Shown here one piece after another: positions 38,230-49,202 of a stretch of DNA of 64,000 nt. Source of the stretch: Flaccisagitta enflata. Taxonomy: Eukaryota; Chaetognatha; Sagittoidea; Aphragmophora. Below the pieces are notes generated by a model. The model did not search any database and was not told the origin of the DNA. It saw nothing but the letters and a program-made list of their open reading frames with translations. The stretch covers positions 38,502,001 to 38,566,000 of the forward strand of contig OZ231128.1 in NCBI GenBank assembly GCA_965153355.1, given 5' to 3'. The stretch's first letter is position 1; each line of letters starts with the position of its first letter. The position numbers and the translations under genes are program-made.

Positions 38230-38870
38230 TCACCCAAGGGCAATATATGATCAGCGATATCCATTGCCCTGCTTTGTATGATTGTAAGATCGGAGTGAAA
38301 GGTAGCAGGGCTGTCCGGTAGAACACAGGGGGATCTTTGCTTGTATATCTATTTGTTTGTTCTATGATGTCCTGAGAGGACTAAAGAAAGCCCTATGAAG
38401 GCTGATTTGAAGCCTAGGAGGCTCATTCTAGGTTTAAGAAACCTGAGGGGGCTGGTCTGAGGCCTGATAAGACTGATCGGAAGCCTGAGAGGGCTGGTTC
38501 GAGGCTTGAGAGGCCTTAGATGCATGATTTGAGTCCTGAGAGGCCAGATTTGAGGCCAGAGAGAGCTGATTTGAGTTCGAAGAAGGCGTTTGTAAGGCCT
38601 ATAAGGTTGGTATGGGCTATTATGAGGTCTAAGAGGGTTGATTTGAGGTCTTAGAGGACTGATTTGGCGTCTGAAAGGGCCAACTTGAGGCTTGAGAGGT
38701 CAGATTTTAGGGCTCAGAGGGCATATTTCAAGCCTGAGAGGGCATATTTCAAGCCTGAGAAAGCAAATTTCAGGCCTGAGATGCCTGATGGGAGGGGGGG
38801 ACAAACAAACGAATGGATGAACGAACTAAAGTCCCCCTGTGTCTTTCGTAACTTTGTCCCCCTCCCCCTG
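38230..38870. repeat. Family-2 foldback with degenerate 21-bp repeats
   Basis: The left arm has CAATATATGATCAGCGATAT and GTAGAACACAGGGGG; the right arm has TCCCCCTGTGT and TTTGTCCCCC. The middle holds GAGGCCTGAGAGG-type units, mostly in one orientation. Confidence 0.7.
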
Positions 38871-39227
38871 ATCGATTCTCCCACAAAATCGATTTGGCAT
38901 GCATGAAAACGTCAACGGAGAGGAAAATAGAAGTAACACCAACCAATAAAATCCCTCATCCAACTAAATAGTTTGGTGAGTTAGTTGTGCACTTGAAGAG
39001 AAAGTTAAGACATAAAGTGTATGTAGAGTAAAAATCGCGCTCTGTAAAATTGAGATCCAGATGATCCAGATGATCCAGATGATCCAGATGATGCAATGAT
39101 TGCTACATTTGCTGTGTGTTCAAATATTGTTTATATCGTCAATTTTCGGTGAATTCATCAACGCCATTGGCCTTGCCTTTCTCACTGATATTGCCCTCTT
39201 TTGCAGATGCTCTGAGCCTTGCTGGAC
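38871..39227. other. 3' flank of the membrane-protein gene
   Basis: This lies downstream of the gene's stop, which is on the minus strand. Four 9-bp units (ATCCAGATG) occur at 39055-39092. No AATAAA is obvious on the minus strand, so the poly(A) site is not placed. Confidence 0.4.
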
Positions 39228-42200
39228 TTATTGGTCTTGATCATTTTGCTGATTTGGTTGGGATGGCAGTCCTCTCTTGTTTGCCTTTCTTTCCAATGCT
39301 ATATCAAGGATTTCTCTCATTTCGACATGTACTGCCTGAGTGACTCTTTGCTTCGGGGCGGGACTATCACCGTCATCAACTGCTGCATCCTTGACATGGG
39401 TATCCAAGAAAGCATCTTCCTCCCCATCTGGAGTGGAGCGTGGTTCAAGCTCAATCTGCACATTCTCCGGATTGACGGCGTTATCGCTGTTGAGCATGTA
39501 TTTAAACTCAAACCATACTACTAGACTATAGACCACATTGATGCCAAAATCAAAAGCAGCGAGATATCCAATGTACTGAAACAACCAAATGATGTTGTCA
39601 TTCTCAAAACGGGTATTGTAGAGTTGGCAGTTGTTCTGCCCACAAAATCTGGCAGTATCATCTTCTTGAATTTCCATTGGGATCACACGGTATTTGGATG
39701 TGTATTTATGCTTAACAACATCATTCCAGCTATCAGTGGGCGAGGAAAAGTACAATAATCTTGTTTTAGTGTTATTTGCAACGTTTGTCACTGGCATGAA
39801 GGTCAAACGATTTCTTGAGACATCCATCAAGCAGCCATTCGCAGTATATGCTTCATTTGCCAGAAATGCAAACAAAAAGAAAAACATTCCTTGGAGAGAT
39901 CCTAAGGAGTACCAAAATAGGTAAGCGCGTCTTCGTTTCGTAGCACCGATAGACTCAGAAATGCAGTGTGGAAAGTGATGGTTGAAAAAACAAACAATAT
40001 TTTCAACTGACTGAACGAAATTCAAAGGGGTAATCAGACGGCAAAAACATAGAATAGACAAGAAAAGAACAAATTTGATGCCGTCCTCCTGATGTCTGTT
40101 GTTAAGCTGATGGTGCCCAAAAAGGGTCAAGAGACTGCAACTTACTAGTGCCCACAACGTGTAGAACAGTTTCACTGCCTGGAAGGGCCATTCTAGCGGA
40201 GCGGGATTCAGGTTTTTTGTTAATCGCCAACTGAGAACAACCAAGCTTTTTGCAGAAAGAACAAAAGGAATAACAATCAATTCCCATGAGGGTTTTGAGT
40301 AGCAATCTGCTACGCTGCACCCATTAGCAGACCCTGTTTGGACACTTGAAAGACAAAATTTGTTGTCTGACTCCCAGCACTTGCAATTACATCCCAGCAC
40401 TTGCAATTACATTCAGTGGGGTCACTAATATTGAGCAAGAACCTCAACACTGTTATGCTGACAGATTCCTCATTGGATTTGAGCTCAAATGTGACATTTG
40501 TGCTCCAGGATAAAGAATCAAATGAATCAGGTAAACAAATAGAATTCATACCAAGCGAGTATGCAATGATGTATGCATTGAGGAAAAAGAAAACAAAACA
40601 ACGCAAGGATTGACACAGCATGATCCTCGAGAGAGACTTCTGTGCAGCTTGTTGCGTTGCAATAACACTCAGATCAGCCCCCTGGCCCACTTGTTCTATT
40701 TCCGACTTGTTGGCATCCACCTCTGGGCATGTAGCCTTCTTTCCCCTGTAGGACCTCAAGATACGGGCAGCCAGGTTGAAAAATGCAAGCACTACATTCG
40801 CAGGGGAAAAATGCAGTTTTTGATCCTGGAAAAACCACGATAATATGGCCCATCTGAGACCATATTCAATCAAGAGAGCTCCTGCTGAGATTGCTCCCCA
40901 AGAAACATCTTTGTGCACAAAGTAAGAGATTGTAGTAAACAGCTCCAAGATGCAAAGCTGCGCAAGAAATGTGAAAACATTCTTGATCCTACGCCAAAGA
41001 CACTTAAAGTTGCTTTTGACAAATTGCAATGTGGAATTTTTTGGTCGTTTGAATCTTTTCTTTATGCACTCATGAATGGCAGATCCTGAGGCCTTTAGCC
41101 TCTTTTTGAATGTGCTACTTTTTTGTGCGTTTTCCTTAGGAGTTACAACACACATCTTCCAGAGAAGAGGCAAGCTTAGCAAAAGATTAAGAGAGGAAAA
41201 TACACCAAAAAACATACGGACATGAAGCGCGCTTGGACACACCACAAACTTCTCTATCAGCTTTTGTCCATAGAAAAGTGCTTGCAATACTCCGGGGGTT
41301 GATTCTGCTGGGAACTCTAAACTGGAATCCTTGGGGTCTGAGTGAAGTAGAAATCCATTCTGCCTCCACTCTATGACTTTTCCATTTGTGTCAGTGACAG
41401 TTTCGACCTTAACAAGTTGTCCATACGAATATTCTTTCAAAAAATTAATAGTTTGGCTATCTCTCAGACTCAGCACCTTATGGCTATCAGATAGTTCTGC
41501 AATGCATTCCACAACGGCATTATCATGCGTTTTCTTATCCACCTTCATGTGAGAAATCAAATTTGTTTCATTGAATCTGTAGGATTCATTATATTTATCG
41601 CCCATTTTGATTAACATATCATATCTCTTAACCTTTTTTCCAAAGTTACATTTAACATTCAGTTCCCCATATTGATTGTAAAAAAAGGTTTTTCCTCTCA
41701 AGCCAATATCACGACGATTGAAATTTTCGCATGTTTTACCCTCAAATCCTTCATCACAGATGCAGTTGTAAGCAACAGTCTTGCCATCTTGTCTGATGAC
41801 GTCCTGGCATTCACCCGTGGGGTAACATGGAGATTTTTGACATAGTGCTTTAGCCACTGTCACACTTGATCTATCCATTATCTTACCAACTTCCGCTTTT
41901 GAGTCCTTCGCTGTAACTGTCAGACTGTAGTTACCACTCTGATTATCTCTGACATCTTTCAAGCTTAAGCTAGATTCGATATATCCAGAGGAGCTCTTGC
42001 AATCAATTTGTGTCTTTGGTTCATTTGATATATTCATTTGTTGTCCCTTTCTCTCAAATTTCCATTCGCACAAATGGTAAAAAGCATTTTTAGTTTCTGC
42101 TTTGACTCTATAAGTAAGGTCAACAGTGGATCCAGGAAGAATAAAGACATTTTCGGGCCTTGAGTTAATTTCTAATCTTACAGATTCTACGATCAGGTTA

Positions 42201-42408
42201 AATTGAGCACTATTGGGGCCATTTTCGCATGTATATATGCCTGAATGATCTAGCTTAACATCAGACAATCTTAATGTTGCATCATTTCTCCCAACCAAAA
42301 GGGACCCTGATTTTTTCCATATCACCCTGTGTTTGACTGCATCTGGGTTTGGACAAGGCAGACTCGTTTCATCACCCACGAGGAGCTCTTTCTCCATTTT
42401 GTGGAACC
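39228..42408 (-). CDS. Last exon: Ig, EGF and multi-pass membrane part (frame broken)
   Basis: The acceptor is ACTAAG before 42408. The frame is open from there to 40310 but leaves the true frame at the duplicated 20-mer (40373-40412); the correct frame continues to TAA at 39228. Removing one 20-mer gives exactly 1,053 codons. Visible: an Ig-like domain (LPCPNP, VIWKK, HSGIYTC); a second Ig-like domain with Cys at CEWKF and DNQSGNYSL; an EGF ([24 protein letters not shown]); a linker; then hydrophobic segments beginning at [37 protein letters not shown] and [11 protein letters not shown] sit where XK-related proteins have their ADLS and LSWALASY motifs. N-glycosylation sites and a Cys-rich loop (CNCKCW) lie between the fifth and sixth segments. 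The tail is acidic and polar. Confidence 0.8.
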
Positions 42409-45400
42409 CTTAGTAAAAGATCATGATGAAAGTAGTAAGACACCTCATAAAATACAGTAGGACCCCGCCTCATTGGTCCCATTGGGACTGAACATTTTTT
42501 ACCTTTATCTTAAGTTCATCTTTAAAAAGAGGTGAAATGACATTAGAAACTGTCATTTGGAACCTTAAAACGTTAACTTTTATTGATGGAGAACCTTTAA
42601 AAGCGAGTCTGTTATTGCGCGGTCCCACTGTATTTACTAAATAGCTAATAAACTACAGCTACAGATGATATTAAAAAGATTGAATTCACTTACTTGAACA
42701 CCCATACAAAGAAGAGTCAATCGGGACACAAATTTCATCAGTTTGACAATTTTCTTCACCGCATTTTCCTATTTCTGTTGGTAAGATTAAATGAATTTGG
42801 ACTTTCTGAGTTGGGTATGTGGGATGAATTTGATGCTTCTGGTTAAAACATCGCGGAAATCGCGCTAGTCTCTTTAGTCAGCGGCCCCAAAGCAAAGAGG
42901 CAAATTCTCTCAAATTCATGAAAGCGAGAGCATTTCTCCTCTTAAAAAAAAACAATCAGAAAAAAAAACAACAGAAACAAAACAAGATTGTCTAATGTCC
43001 ACAAATAATAAATCCACCCCGCCTTCTCTTCAATTTGGTTTCTTTTATCATTGTTTTGAAGAAGAAGTTACCTTCCCAGCAAGTTGGTCCCATGTGATCA
43101 TTTAGACAAATGCATATAAAACCATCGAGCTTGTCCACACATGTTCCTCCATTATAGCAAGGATTAGAGAGACATTCATCCACCAATGAAGCTGAAATTT
43201 CAAATTAAAGGGCAAGGCATCTTGCTAGAGCTTAGTTGTAGACATGTAACTATAAGCCATTTTTCGGTCCATCGGTCCGTCCGTATGTCCATTCATCATG
43301 AAGTTGCCTTTTGAGGTTTTCCGTCCGTGACTAATGCTGCCATGTTTATGGCTTTGTTATAAAGTAAAGGAGAAAAATAACAAGCAGTCTAATCCCGTGG
43401 GGTGGGCAATGGGCAGGGGCAGTGATGCAAAAGCTTTTTTGGTCATTGGTAAGGCCCAGTTTCAAAAAAAATATGCAAAAGGAACAACCAATGGATGGGC
43501 AGACGGTCGGAATAACACACAGTCATGAATCCTATTGATATCCGTGTCTGTGATTCTATTTCGTTTGTTTATGCTTAACCAGGGACATTTCCTTCTCTCG
43601 CAATTTGTTGCCAATCACCGTCAATCAACTCAATTTCAAAATCAAATGCCGGCAAATTTTTTCTCTTTTTAGTTGCGATAGATCAGATAGAGCTCGGGAT
43701 AGGTCTAAGAATTCATATTATTTGTGATTTCAACCATTTTCTTATTCATCTATGGTTAGGTCAATAGAGCTTGGGATAGGTCTGATATAGCTAGGTATAG
43801 GTCTAAAAGAGCCTTGTTTTCTGCACAGAGGCTATGACCTGGTAAACCCGTTGATACCGTTTTTACTTTGATCAAATAGAAAACTTACTTAGCTCGCAGT
43901 TTGGTCCATGGAACCCGGGCTGACACTTACAAGTGTAAGTGTTGATGCCATCAACGCAGGTGGAGCCAAATTTGCAATCATTGTTTTGACAATCGTCGAT
44001 ATTTGTTTGACAGTATTTGCCCGAGTAACCAAGTAGACAGTTGCAGGTATATAAGTTGACGCCATCAACGCAGGTGGAACCATACTTGCAGTTATTGTTT
44101 TGACAATCGTTGATATTCGTTTGACAGTATTTGCCCGAGTAACCAGGTAGACAGTTGCAGGTATATAAGTTGACACCATCAACGCAGGTGGAACCATACT
44201 TGCAGTTATTGTTTTGACAATCGTCGATATTTGTTTGACAGTATTTGCCGGAGTAACCAGGTTGACAGTTGCAGGTATATAAGTTGATGCCATCAACGCA
44301 GGTGGAACCATACTTGCAGTTATTGTTTTGACAATCGTCGATATTTGTTTGACAGTATTTGCCGGAGTAACCAGGTTGACAGTTGCAGGTATATAAGTTG
44401 ATGCCATCAACGCAGGTGGAACCATACTTGCAGTTATTGTTTTGACAATCGTCGATATTTGTTTGACAGTATTTGCCGGAGTAACCAGGTTGACAGTTGC
44501 AGGTATATAAGTTGATGCCATCAACGCAGGTGGAACCATACTTGCAGTTATTGTTTTGACAATTGTCGATATTTGTTTGACAGTATTTGCCGGAGTAACC
44601 AGGTTGACAGTTGCAGGTATATAAGTTGATGCCATCAACGCAGGTGGAACCATACTTGCAGTTATTGTTTTGACAATCGTCGATATTCGTTTGACAGTAT
44701 CTGCCGGAGTAACCAGGTTGACAGTTGCAGGTATATAAGTTGATGCCATCAACGCAGGTGGAACCATACTTGCAGTTATTGTTTTGACAATCGTCGATAT
44801 TCGTTTGACAGTATTTGCCGGAGTAACCAGGTTGACAATTGCAGGTATATAAGTTGATGCCATCAACGCAGGTGGAGCCATACTTGCAGTTATTGTTTTG
44901 ACAATCGTCGATATTCGTTTGACAGTATTTGCCGGAGTAACCAAGTAGACAGTTGCAGGTATATAAGTTGATGCCATCAACGCAGGTGGAACCATACTTG
45001 CAGTTATTGTTTTGACACTCATCAATATCTATTTGGCATCTCTTGCCAGAAAACCCAGGAGGACATTTGCATTGCTTTTTGCCATTCTGGTCAATACAAG
45101 TCCCACCATTACGGCATTGGTAGCTGTCATTGCATTCATCTTGGCATTTGGTTCCATAGAATCCAGACAGACATAGACACTGATACCCGCCAACTTTGTC
45201 GGAGCATTTTCCACCATTTTGGCATGGACTGCTACTGCACTCGTCTATGTCAATTTCACAATGATCGCCTTTATAACTGGAAAGTAATTAATAAAAACAC
45301 AATTTTCACTATCTTTCGTTTCAGGCTAATTTCGGGGATGCGCTGCCAGAGGATAAGAATTATGTCTACAATGTGTCACACTGATGTTACACAGTTTCTT

Positions 45401-46527
45401 AGTAGGTTTAGGCTTGTTTAGGCTAAAAATCCAAAGGATATGGAGGGAATTATGTAAACTTCAAATCATTCATGATGAGAAATATAAAAGCACTTGAATA
45501 TGTATAAAATAATGTGTAAAATCTTTACTTCAACTGCTGGATAAGTAAACTAAGCAAACTAAGGCTGTTACCCAAGGTCCATGTTAAATGAATTTTGAAA
45601 ACAATTGATGTACAGTCAACCATAGCATAGGTCCTATCACATATTTGTTAATTGCGTTAAAAGATTTTCCAAAAAGTCTGAATGAGCAGGATTTCACCCT
45701 AAGGAAAGCCTCCGGGCCTCCAGGCTCCAAGCTGAAATCCCAGTCTTAAGGCTCAAATCCCAGTCTTGAGGCCCAAATCCAAGTCTTCTGGCTTCTGGCT
45801 CGGACGCCAGGCTAGATGCTTCAATCCAAACCTTCATGCTCAAATCAAAAGCAAGCATAGGTCATTAACTCCCTCAAGGCTGCTACCCTCTCACTACCAC
45901 ATCCTGACATACACTCACTTAGGGGCAATGGGCACCGCTGACCATCTGACACTTTTGCAACTATTATGTTTGTTTATTTCTGTTCCTTCATAATCAATGC
46001 TGTCAAACAGTGTCATGTTATTAGAAATAGTATATCTCTTTATCTCAAAGGAAATATCCTGCTTTCATACTGTTGATGGTATTACCCGGCTTAGATACTA
46101 ACCCCTTTGGACAATGACATATGAATGTGTCAATTCCATCTTCGCAGTCGCCACGAACGCAGGGAGAGCTTGCACATTTGTTTACATCTGCAAGGAAAAG
46201 GCGATACAAAGCTTTTTTGTCGCATGCTATTTTACTCATATAGACACTTTTTCGTCCGTTGGTCTGTTGGTCAGTCAGTTGGTCTAAAGGTTGGTCCGTC
46301 GGTCCATCCATCACAAAAGTTAATTTAGCGCAGATTACGCATTGCCGCTCCTGCCAGAACGCCTGACTTCCTACAACTTACATTCTACCTCTACCCACCC
46401 GCCAGTGAATACGGTTGCCGTGTGTCCAGCCTTATTTCTAATACGTCTGCGCCTCTCCGTAAAAGGCATGGAGCCATTGTCCGTCCATCAATCTGTCCAT
46501 TTGCTCGTCCGTCTGTCTGTCCGTCTT

Positions 46528-46566
<39 letters not shown>

Positions 46567-47662
46567 GGTCTTGGTTTTCTTAGCTACTCAGTTGCTTACT
46601 CTGTGCATAGAACTTGAAATTCCGCATAACGACGCTCTCTTGAATAGTTTTCAGTCGGCCGCCATATTCCCTGTATTTGAATCCGGCGACCCTCCGCACT
46701 CTGAAGCAATACCAATTGTAAGATTTCTGTACATTCACCTTTACCGTAAACTTAGGTTGTTTGTCATAGTAGGTGTAAATGATGGTTCCAGAATCGCTCT
46801 CGTCGTAACATTCATTGTCGCCTCCACGCAAAACAAAGTTGATTGGTTGTTTGCCCGGAGAAGATTGGAATGAGAAAGCGGACAAGGCCACTGCGTGTTT
46901 AAAATGGAATTTGATATCTTCGTGATGGAAAACAGGCCATGAACATTTTCGATCCGACTCCCACTTATCTGCTTCGTAGCTTCCTGATGATGTTTTGACT
47001 TGCAATGTCTCATTAATTTCTTTCAACGATGACTCTTCGGCATGGAGACGAAGGATCTCCAAGGAAGAACTTTCAATTTCTTTAGAATTTGGTTTGATAT
47101 CTAAATTTGAGAAAAAATCATTAGTTTTATGAGTTAAATAATTCATCATGATACCATCATTTTTATCTTCATTAAAATCATTGTGAACGTCATTGTCATC
47201 ATCATCATCATTGTCATCATCCCCACAATGGTGATGTACGCTTAATACCTCGGTAAATAGAGACCTCCTTGATGACTGCATAGAACCCTGGTTCAATGGT
47301 TATTTGTATTTTTCTATAGAAAACATTCTCTGATACAGATGGAGGCTGCGGAACCTTGACCCACCATCGTTCAGGAAAATCGCTGGTTAGTTCAGATATA
47401 ACTCGGATTTTGATATCGTCGTTAGATATCCCAGCAATGATCGACTTTTTGAGATATGTATGCGATTCGAAATCCACCGCGATTTTAGTAATTTTTGTTG
47501 GAATATTGAAGTCGTAATACCAAGTTTTGGGTCCATCATCAAGTCCACCTTGCCAGGAAGTGTCTTCATCTCCGTCCACTGCCATCGAAGCACGTGTATG
47601 ATAGAACAACTGGCCAGTCGCCCCGGCATATCCGTCGCATGGTAGCAACCTCATAAGCTGAC
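39228..47662 (-). CDS. Gene: discoidin/EGF/Ig ectodomain on XK-like membrane protein
   Basis: Seven exons were joined by splice consensus and matching codon phase: 47662-47249, 47100-46600, 46187-46103, 45276-43889, 43191-43072, 42774-42694, 42408-39228. All junctions are phase 1 except the one between 46103 and 45276, which is phase 2 and splits an EGF module. About 5.75 kb of coding sequence (about 1,916 codons) is seen. The start codon and signal peptide lie in unseen upstream exon(s). Domain order: a discoidin-like domain, a second beta-rich domain, about 14 EGFs, a Cys-rich linker, two Ig-like domains, one more EGF and about ten membrane segments. A cell-surface adhesion or recognition role is likely from the ectodomain; the membrane part resembles XK-related proteins. 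A 20-bp duplication in the last exon breaks the frame. Confidence 0.75.
40373..40412. repeat. Exact 20-bp tandem duplication inside the last exon
   Basis: The unit cccagcacttgcaattacat is present twice without a mismatch. Twenty is not a multiple of three, so the duplication shifts the reading frame. The two long frames on either side (42397-40310 and 40406-39228) become one when a single unit is counted. Confidence 0.95.
42455..42630. mobile_element. TA-flanked MITE in the last intron
   Basis: The ends are CAGTAGGACCCCGCCTCATT and, inverted, CAGTGGGACCGCGCAATAAC, bordered by TA at 42453 and 42631. It lies wholly in the intron between exons 42774-42694 and 42408. A truncated relative is at 13674. 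Confidence 0.75.
42694..42774 (-). CDS. Exon: short Cys-rich linker
   Basis: 81 bp, acceptor CCAACAG and donor AAGTAAGT in good consensus, phase 1 on both sides. It encodes [16 protein letters not shown] and then DSSLYGCS, with four or more Cys in an incomplete EGF-like or WAP-like spacing. It was found only by joining phases between the EGF exon and the Ig exon. Confidence 0.7.
43072..43191 (-). CDS. Exon: single EGF module
   Basis: 120 bp, phase 1-1, acceptor AAATTTCAG, donor GAAGGTAAC. It encodes [20 protein letters not shown] and then [16 protein letters not shown], a canonical six-Cys EGF with calcium-type DEC and [10 protein letters not shown] features. Exon-sized phase-1 EGF modules are typical of shuffled animal extracellular proteins. 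Confidence 0.85.
43233..43361 (+). repeat. Degenerate hairpin element in an intron
   Basis: A stem-loop AGTTGTAGACATGTAACT start, then GGTCCATCGGTCCGTCCGT and an end TGCCATGTTTATGGCTTTGTT. A further degenerate piece continues to about 43560. It sits in the intron between exons 43889 and 43191; the remainder of that intron (43560-43888) holds nothing recognisable. Confidence 0.5.
43889..45276 (-). CDS. Exon: twelve EGF modules, ten nearly identical
   Basis: 1,388 bp; acceptor TTTCCAG at 45277, phase 2 start; donor CTAAGTAAGT, phase 1 end. The reading opens [12 protein letters not shown], finishing a split EGF. It continues with two ordinary EGFs ([25 protein letters not shown]) and then ten 114-bp repeats encoding 38-residue modules with [18 protein letters not shown]. 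The last unit is the most diverged ([10 protein letters not shown]). The modules carry DDC starts and the CxDxxxxYxC pattern of calcium-binding, Asn/Asp-hydroxylated EGFs. The frame is uninterrupted through all ten repeats; another frame is also open here but reads repetitive Thr/Ala/Met sequence and is a shadow. Confidence 0.9.
45277..46102. other. Intron with degenerate repeats
   Basis: An intron on the minus strand (donor GGGTTAGT at 46102, acceptor TTTCCAG at 45277). It contains the AGGCTCAAATCCCAGTCTTG-type degenerate tandem repeat at 45705-45860. Nothing else is recognised. Confidence 0.6.
46103..46187 (-). CDS. Exon: first part of a split EGF
   Basis: 85 bp, acceptor CCTTGCAG, phase 1 start, donor GG|GTTAGT, phase 2 end. 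It encodes [19 protein letters not shown] and then TFICHCPKG. Joining to the exon at 45276 completes the module (CHCPKGYKGDHC). Confidence 0.8.
46218..46565 (+). repeat. Hairpin element and (GTCT)n in an intron
   Basis: A degenerate hairpin-ended element runs to about 46441 (GTTGCCGTGTGTCCAGCC, then TTATTT end), followed by about 65 bp of GTCT tetranucleotides. Confidence 0.6.
46600..47100 (-). CDS. Exon: second beta-rich extracellular domain
   Basis: 501 bp, acceptor AAATTTAG, donor CAGAGTAAGC, phase 1-1. It encodes about 166 residues: an N-terminal charged helix-like part ([20 protein letters not shown]), then a beta-rich part with [20 protein letters not shown], two further Cys around KCSWPVF and NWYCFRV, and the closing strand [11 protein letters not shown]. 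The closing strand and size recall a galactose-binding-like (discoidin-type) fold, but I cannot assign the family firmly. Confidence 0.7.
47101..47248. other. Intron with GAT/GAC-rich run
   Basis: Short intron (donor CGAGGTATTA, acceptor AAATTTAG). It contains ATCATC/GTCATC triplets; if read through they encode poly-Asp, so this is not coding. Confidence 0.6.
47249..47662 (-). CDS. Exon: discoidin-like (F5/8 type C-like) domain
   Basis: 414 bp, acceptor TTCAATTCAG, donor CGAGGTATT, phase 1-1. It encodes about 138 residues, including [45 protein letters not shown] and the closing strand [12 protein letters not shown]. The A-x-DGD-x-x-TSWQ and W-x-x-DF...KI-x-x-I-x-V-x-F pattern is that of galactose-binding-like and discoidin domains, which often bind sugars or phospholipids. 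The upstream exon(s) with the start were not found. Confidence 0.7.
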
Positions 47663-48130
47663 CTGAATTGAAAAAAAATGTTTCATTTAAATACCACGGC
47701 AAACACAACCGAATGATGGCAAGTCAACCCTGGTTGAAATATTCTGTGCAGTGCACTGATTTTCATATGTGTCTACCTAAATAATCTTTTTTTTTCGCGA
47801 AAAGATGACTATACAAATGAAATGACATTCAAACAACTATGATAATTTGTATCTTACAGAAACAAACGGAAATATGTCCTTTTGTAATGAGTTGGTCCGA
47901 ATAATATTTTGCCAAATAAAGAGACACCATATTTCCTGCGTTTATCACCTCCTCTAATCAGCGCCCCCTTTACTGGAAAGAAAGAACTTATGACAAAGAT
48001 TAATTGTTACAAAAAATCCAACTAAACTTAATGTAAAATGTTTTTAAGGCCAAAACTATGACAAAAAGAAGTTTATTAAGTGTTCCCCTAAAATGAAGTA
48101 GGAAAGATTTTCCAAAACGATTGAATGCTT
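47663..48130. other. Upstream intron or 5' region; first exon not found
   Basis: No splice-compatible exon with a signal peptide was recognised between 47663 and 48130. The 5' end of the gene may lie beyond the element at 48134 or further right. Confidence 0.4.
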
Positions 48131-48133
48131 ATA

Positions 48134-48732
48134 CAGGGTGAACACTCTTAAATGCAAAAAAGTATTAAGCTTTTATGGCTAGATGCATCATCTTTATAAT
48201 TTGGAATTTTCTTCACTTAAAGTATTGTATCAGACGTTTTTTTTATCAAAATTTTATTGGTCTGAGCTGAAGAGTAAGTCCACAACATTAAATTGAAGTA
48301 AAAGATTCATTTTTAGAAGAGGTTCATTTTCAGTTCAAATTCTCCTTTTCAAATCAGGGAAGTTTTTTTTTTAATTTGTTCTTTTTTGAAGATGGCTTGA
48401 ACCAGAGTGGTCTTTAATGGAAAATGATTTGACTTTTGATTATTTGAAAGCAATCTGGCAACTATGGCTAAGTCATCTTCAAATGAGAACATATGGAAGA
48501 AAAACTTCCCTGATTGAAAAAGAAGAATTTGAGCTAAAATGACCTTTTCCTAAAATGCCTCTTTAACTTCAATTTGATGTTGTGGACAAACTATTCAACT
48601 CTGACCTATGAAATCTAGATACAAAAAATGTCAAACATAGTACTTTAAAAGTAAATTAATTTCAGGTTATAAAGATGATGCATCTAAAAGAAAAAGCTTA
48701 ATACTTTTTTGCATTTGACAATGTTCACACTG
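48134..48732. mobile_element. TA-flanked palindromic element (foldback MITE)
   Basis: The ends are CAGGGTGAACACTCTTAAAT and, inverted, CAGTGTGAACATTGTCAAAT, each bordered by TA (48132-48133, 48733-48734). The whole 599 bp is an imperfect palindrome with arms near 280 bp, sharing ATGCATCATCTTTATAA, TCCACAACAT and AATCAGGGAAGTTTTT. No coding frame. Confidence 0.8.
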
Positions 48733-48734
48733 TA

Positions 48735-49200
48735 GTATAAATCATATTTCATAAGAATAAAGAGCAACAAGAGCAATGTTAAGCTCAGCAGATTATCATG
48801 GCTCTTCATGCGATAAACAGCGTAGCAAGTAAAAGACGCAATTTGAAACAGATTATGGAAACAAAACATCAACTATGACTGAATCGAAAGAAGAGCAGGA
48901 TTTGCCCACTGGCTCCCCACTAGCAGAAAAATAGCCAGATGATTTATACTAAACTGTCAATATATGCTTAAATACGAAATGGCAATTTGCAATTTGCAAT
49001 TTTCAAGTTCCGCCCAAGCGGGATATTTGAAAACAAAATGCATAGAAGTAATACCAACAATCGCATTATTCATTTTGATTACGAACACGTCAGGGGCGCT
49101 AACTACGGAAAATACGGTATACAGTTACATCCCACTATAACGGATCCAAGAATAACGGAAATCCGCCTACAAAATCTTAGTCATGCCATGTCATTTTTGA
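48735..49200. other. No gene seen; one MITE-end fragment
   Basis: At 49130-49180 a CAGTTACATCCCACTATAAC end resembles the fragments at 3530 and 57130. Nothing else noted. Confidence 0.4.
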
Positions 49201-49202
49201 AA

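Noticed and set aside
39228-42408. Adhesion GPCR
   Set aside because: There is no recognisable GPS/GAIN cleavage motif before the first membrane segment. There are about ten hydrophobic segments rather than seven, with a large Cys-rich loop in the middle.
43889-45025. A 378-codon minus-strand frame of repeated Thr/Ala/Met-rich 38-residue units
   Set aside because: It is the alternative frame of the EGF array. The EGF frame has six Cys per unit, continues through both splice sites in phase and extends beyond this frame on both sides.
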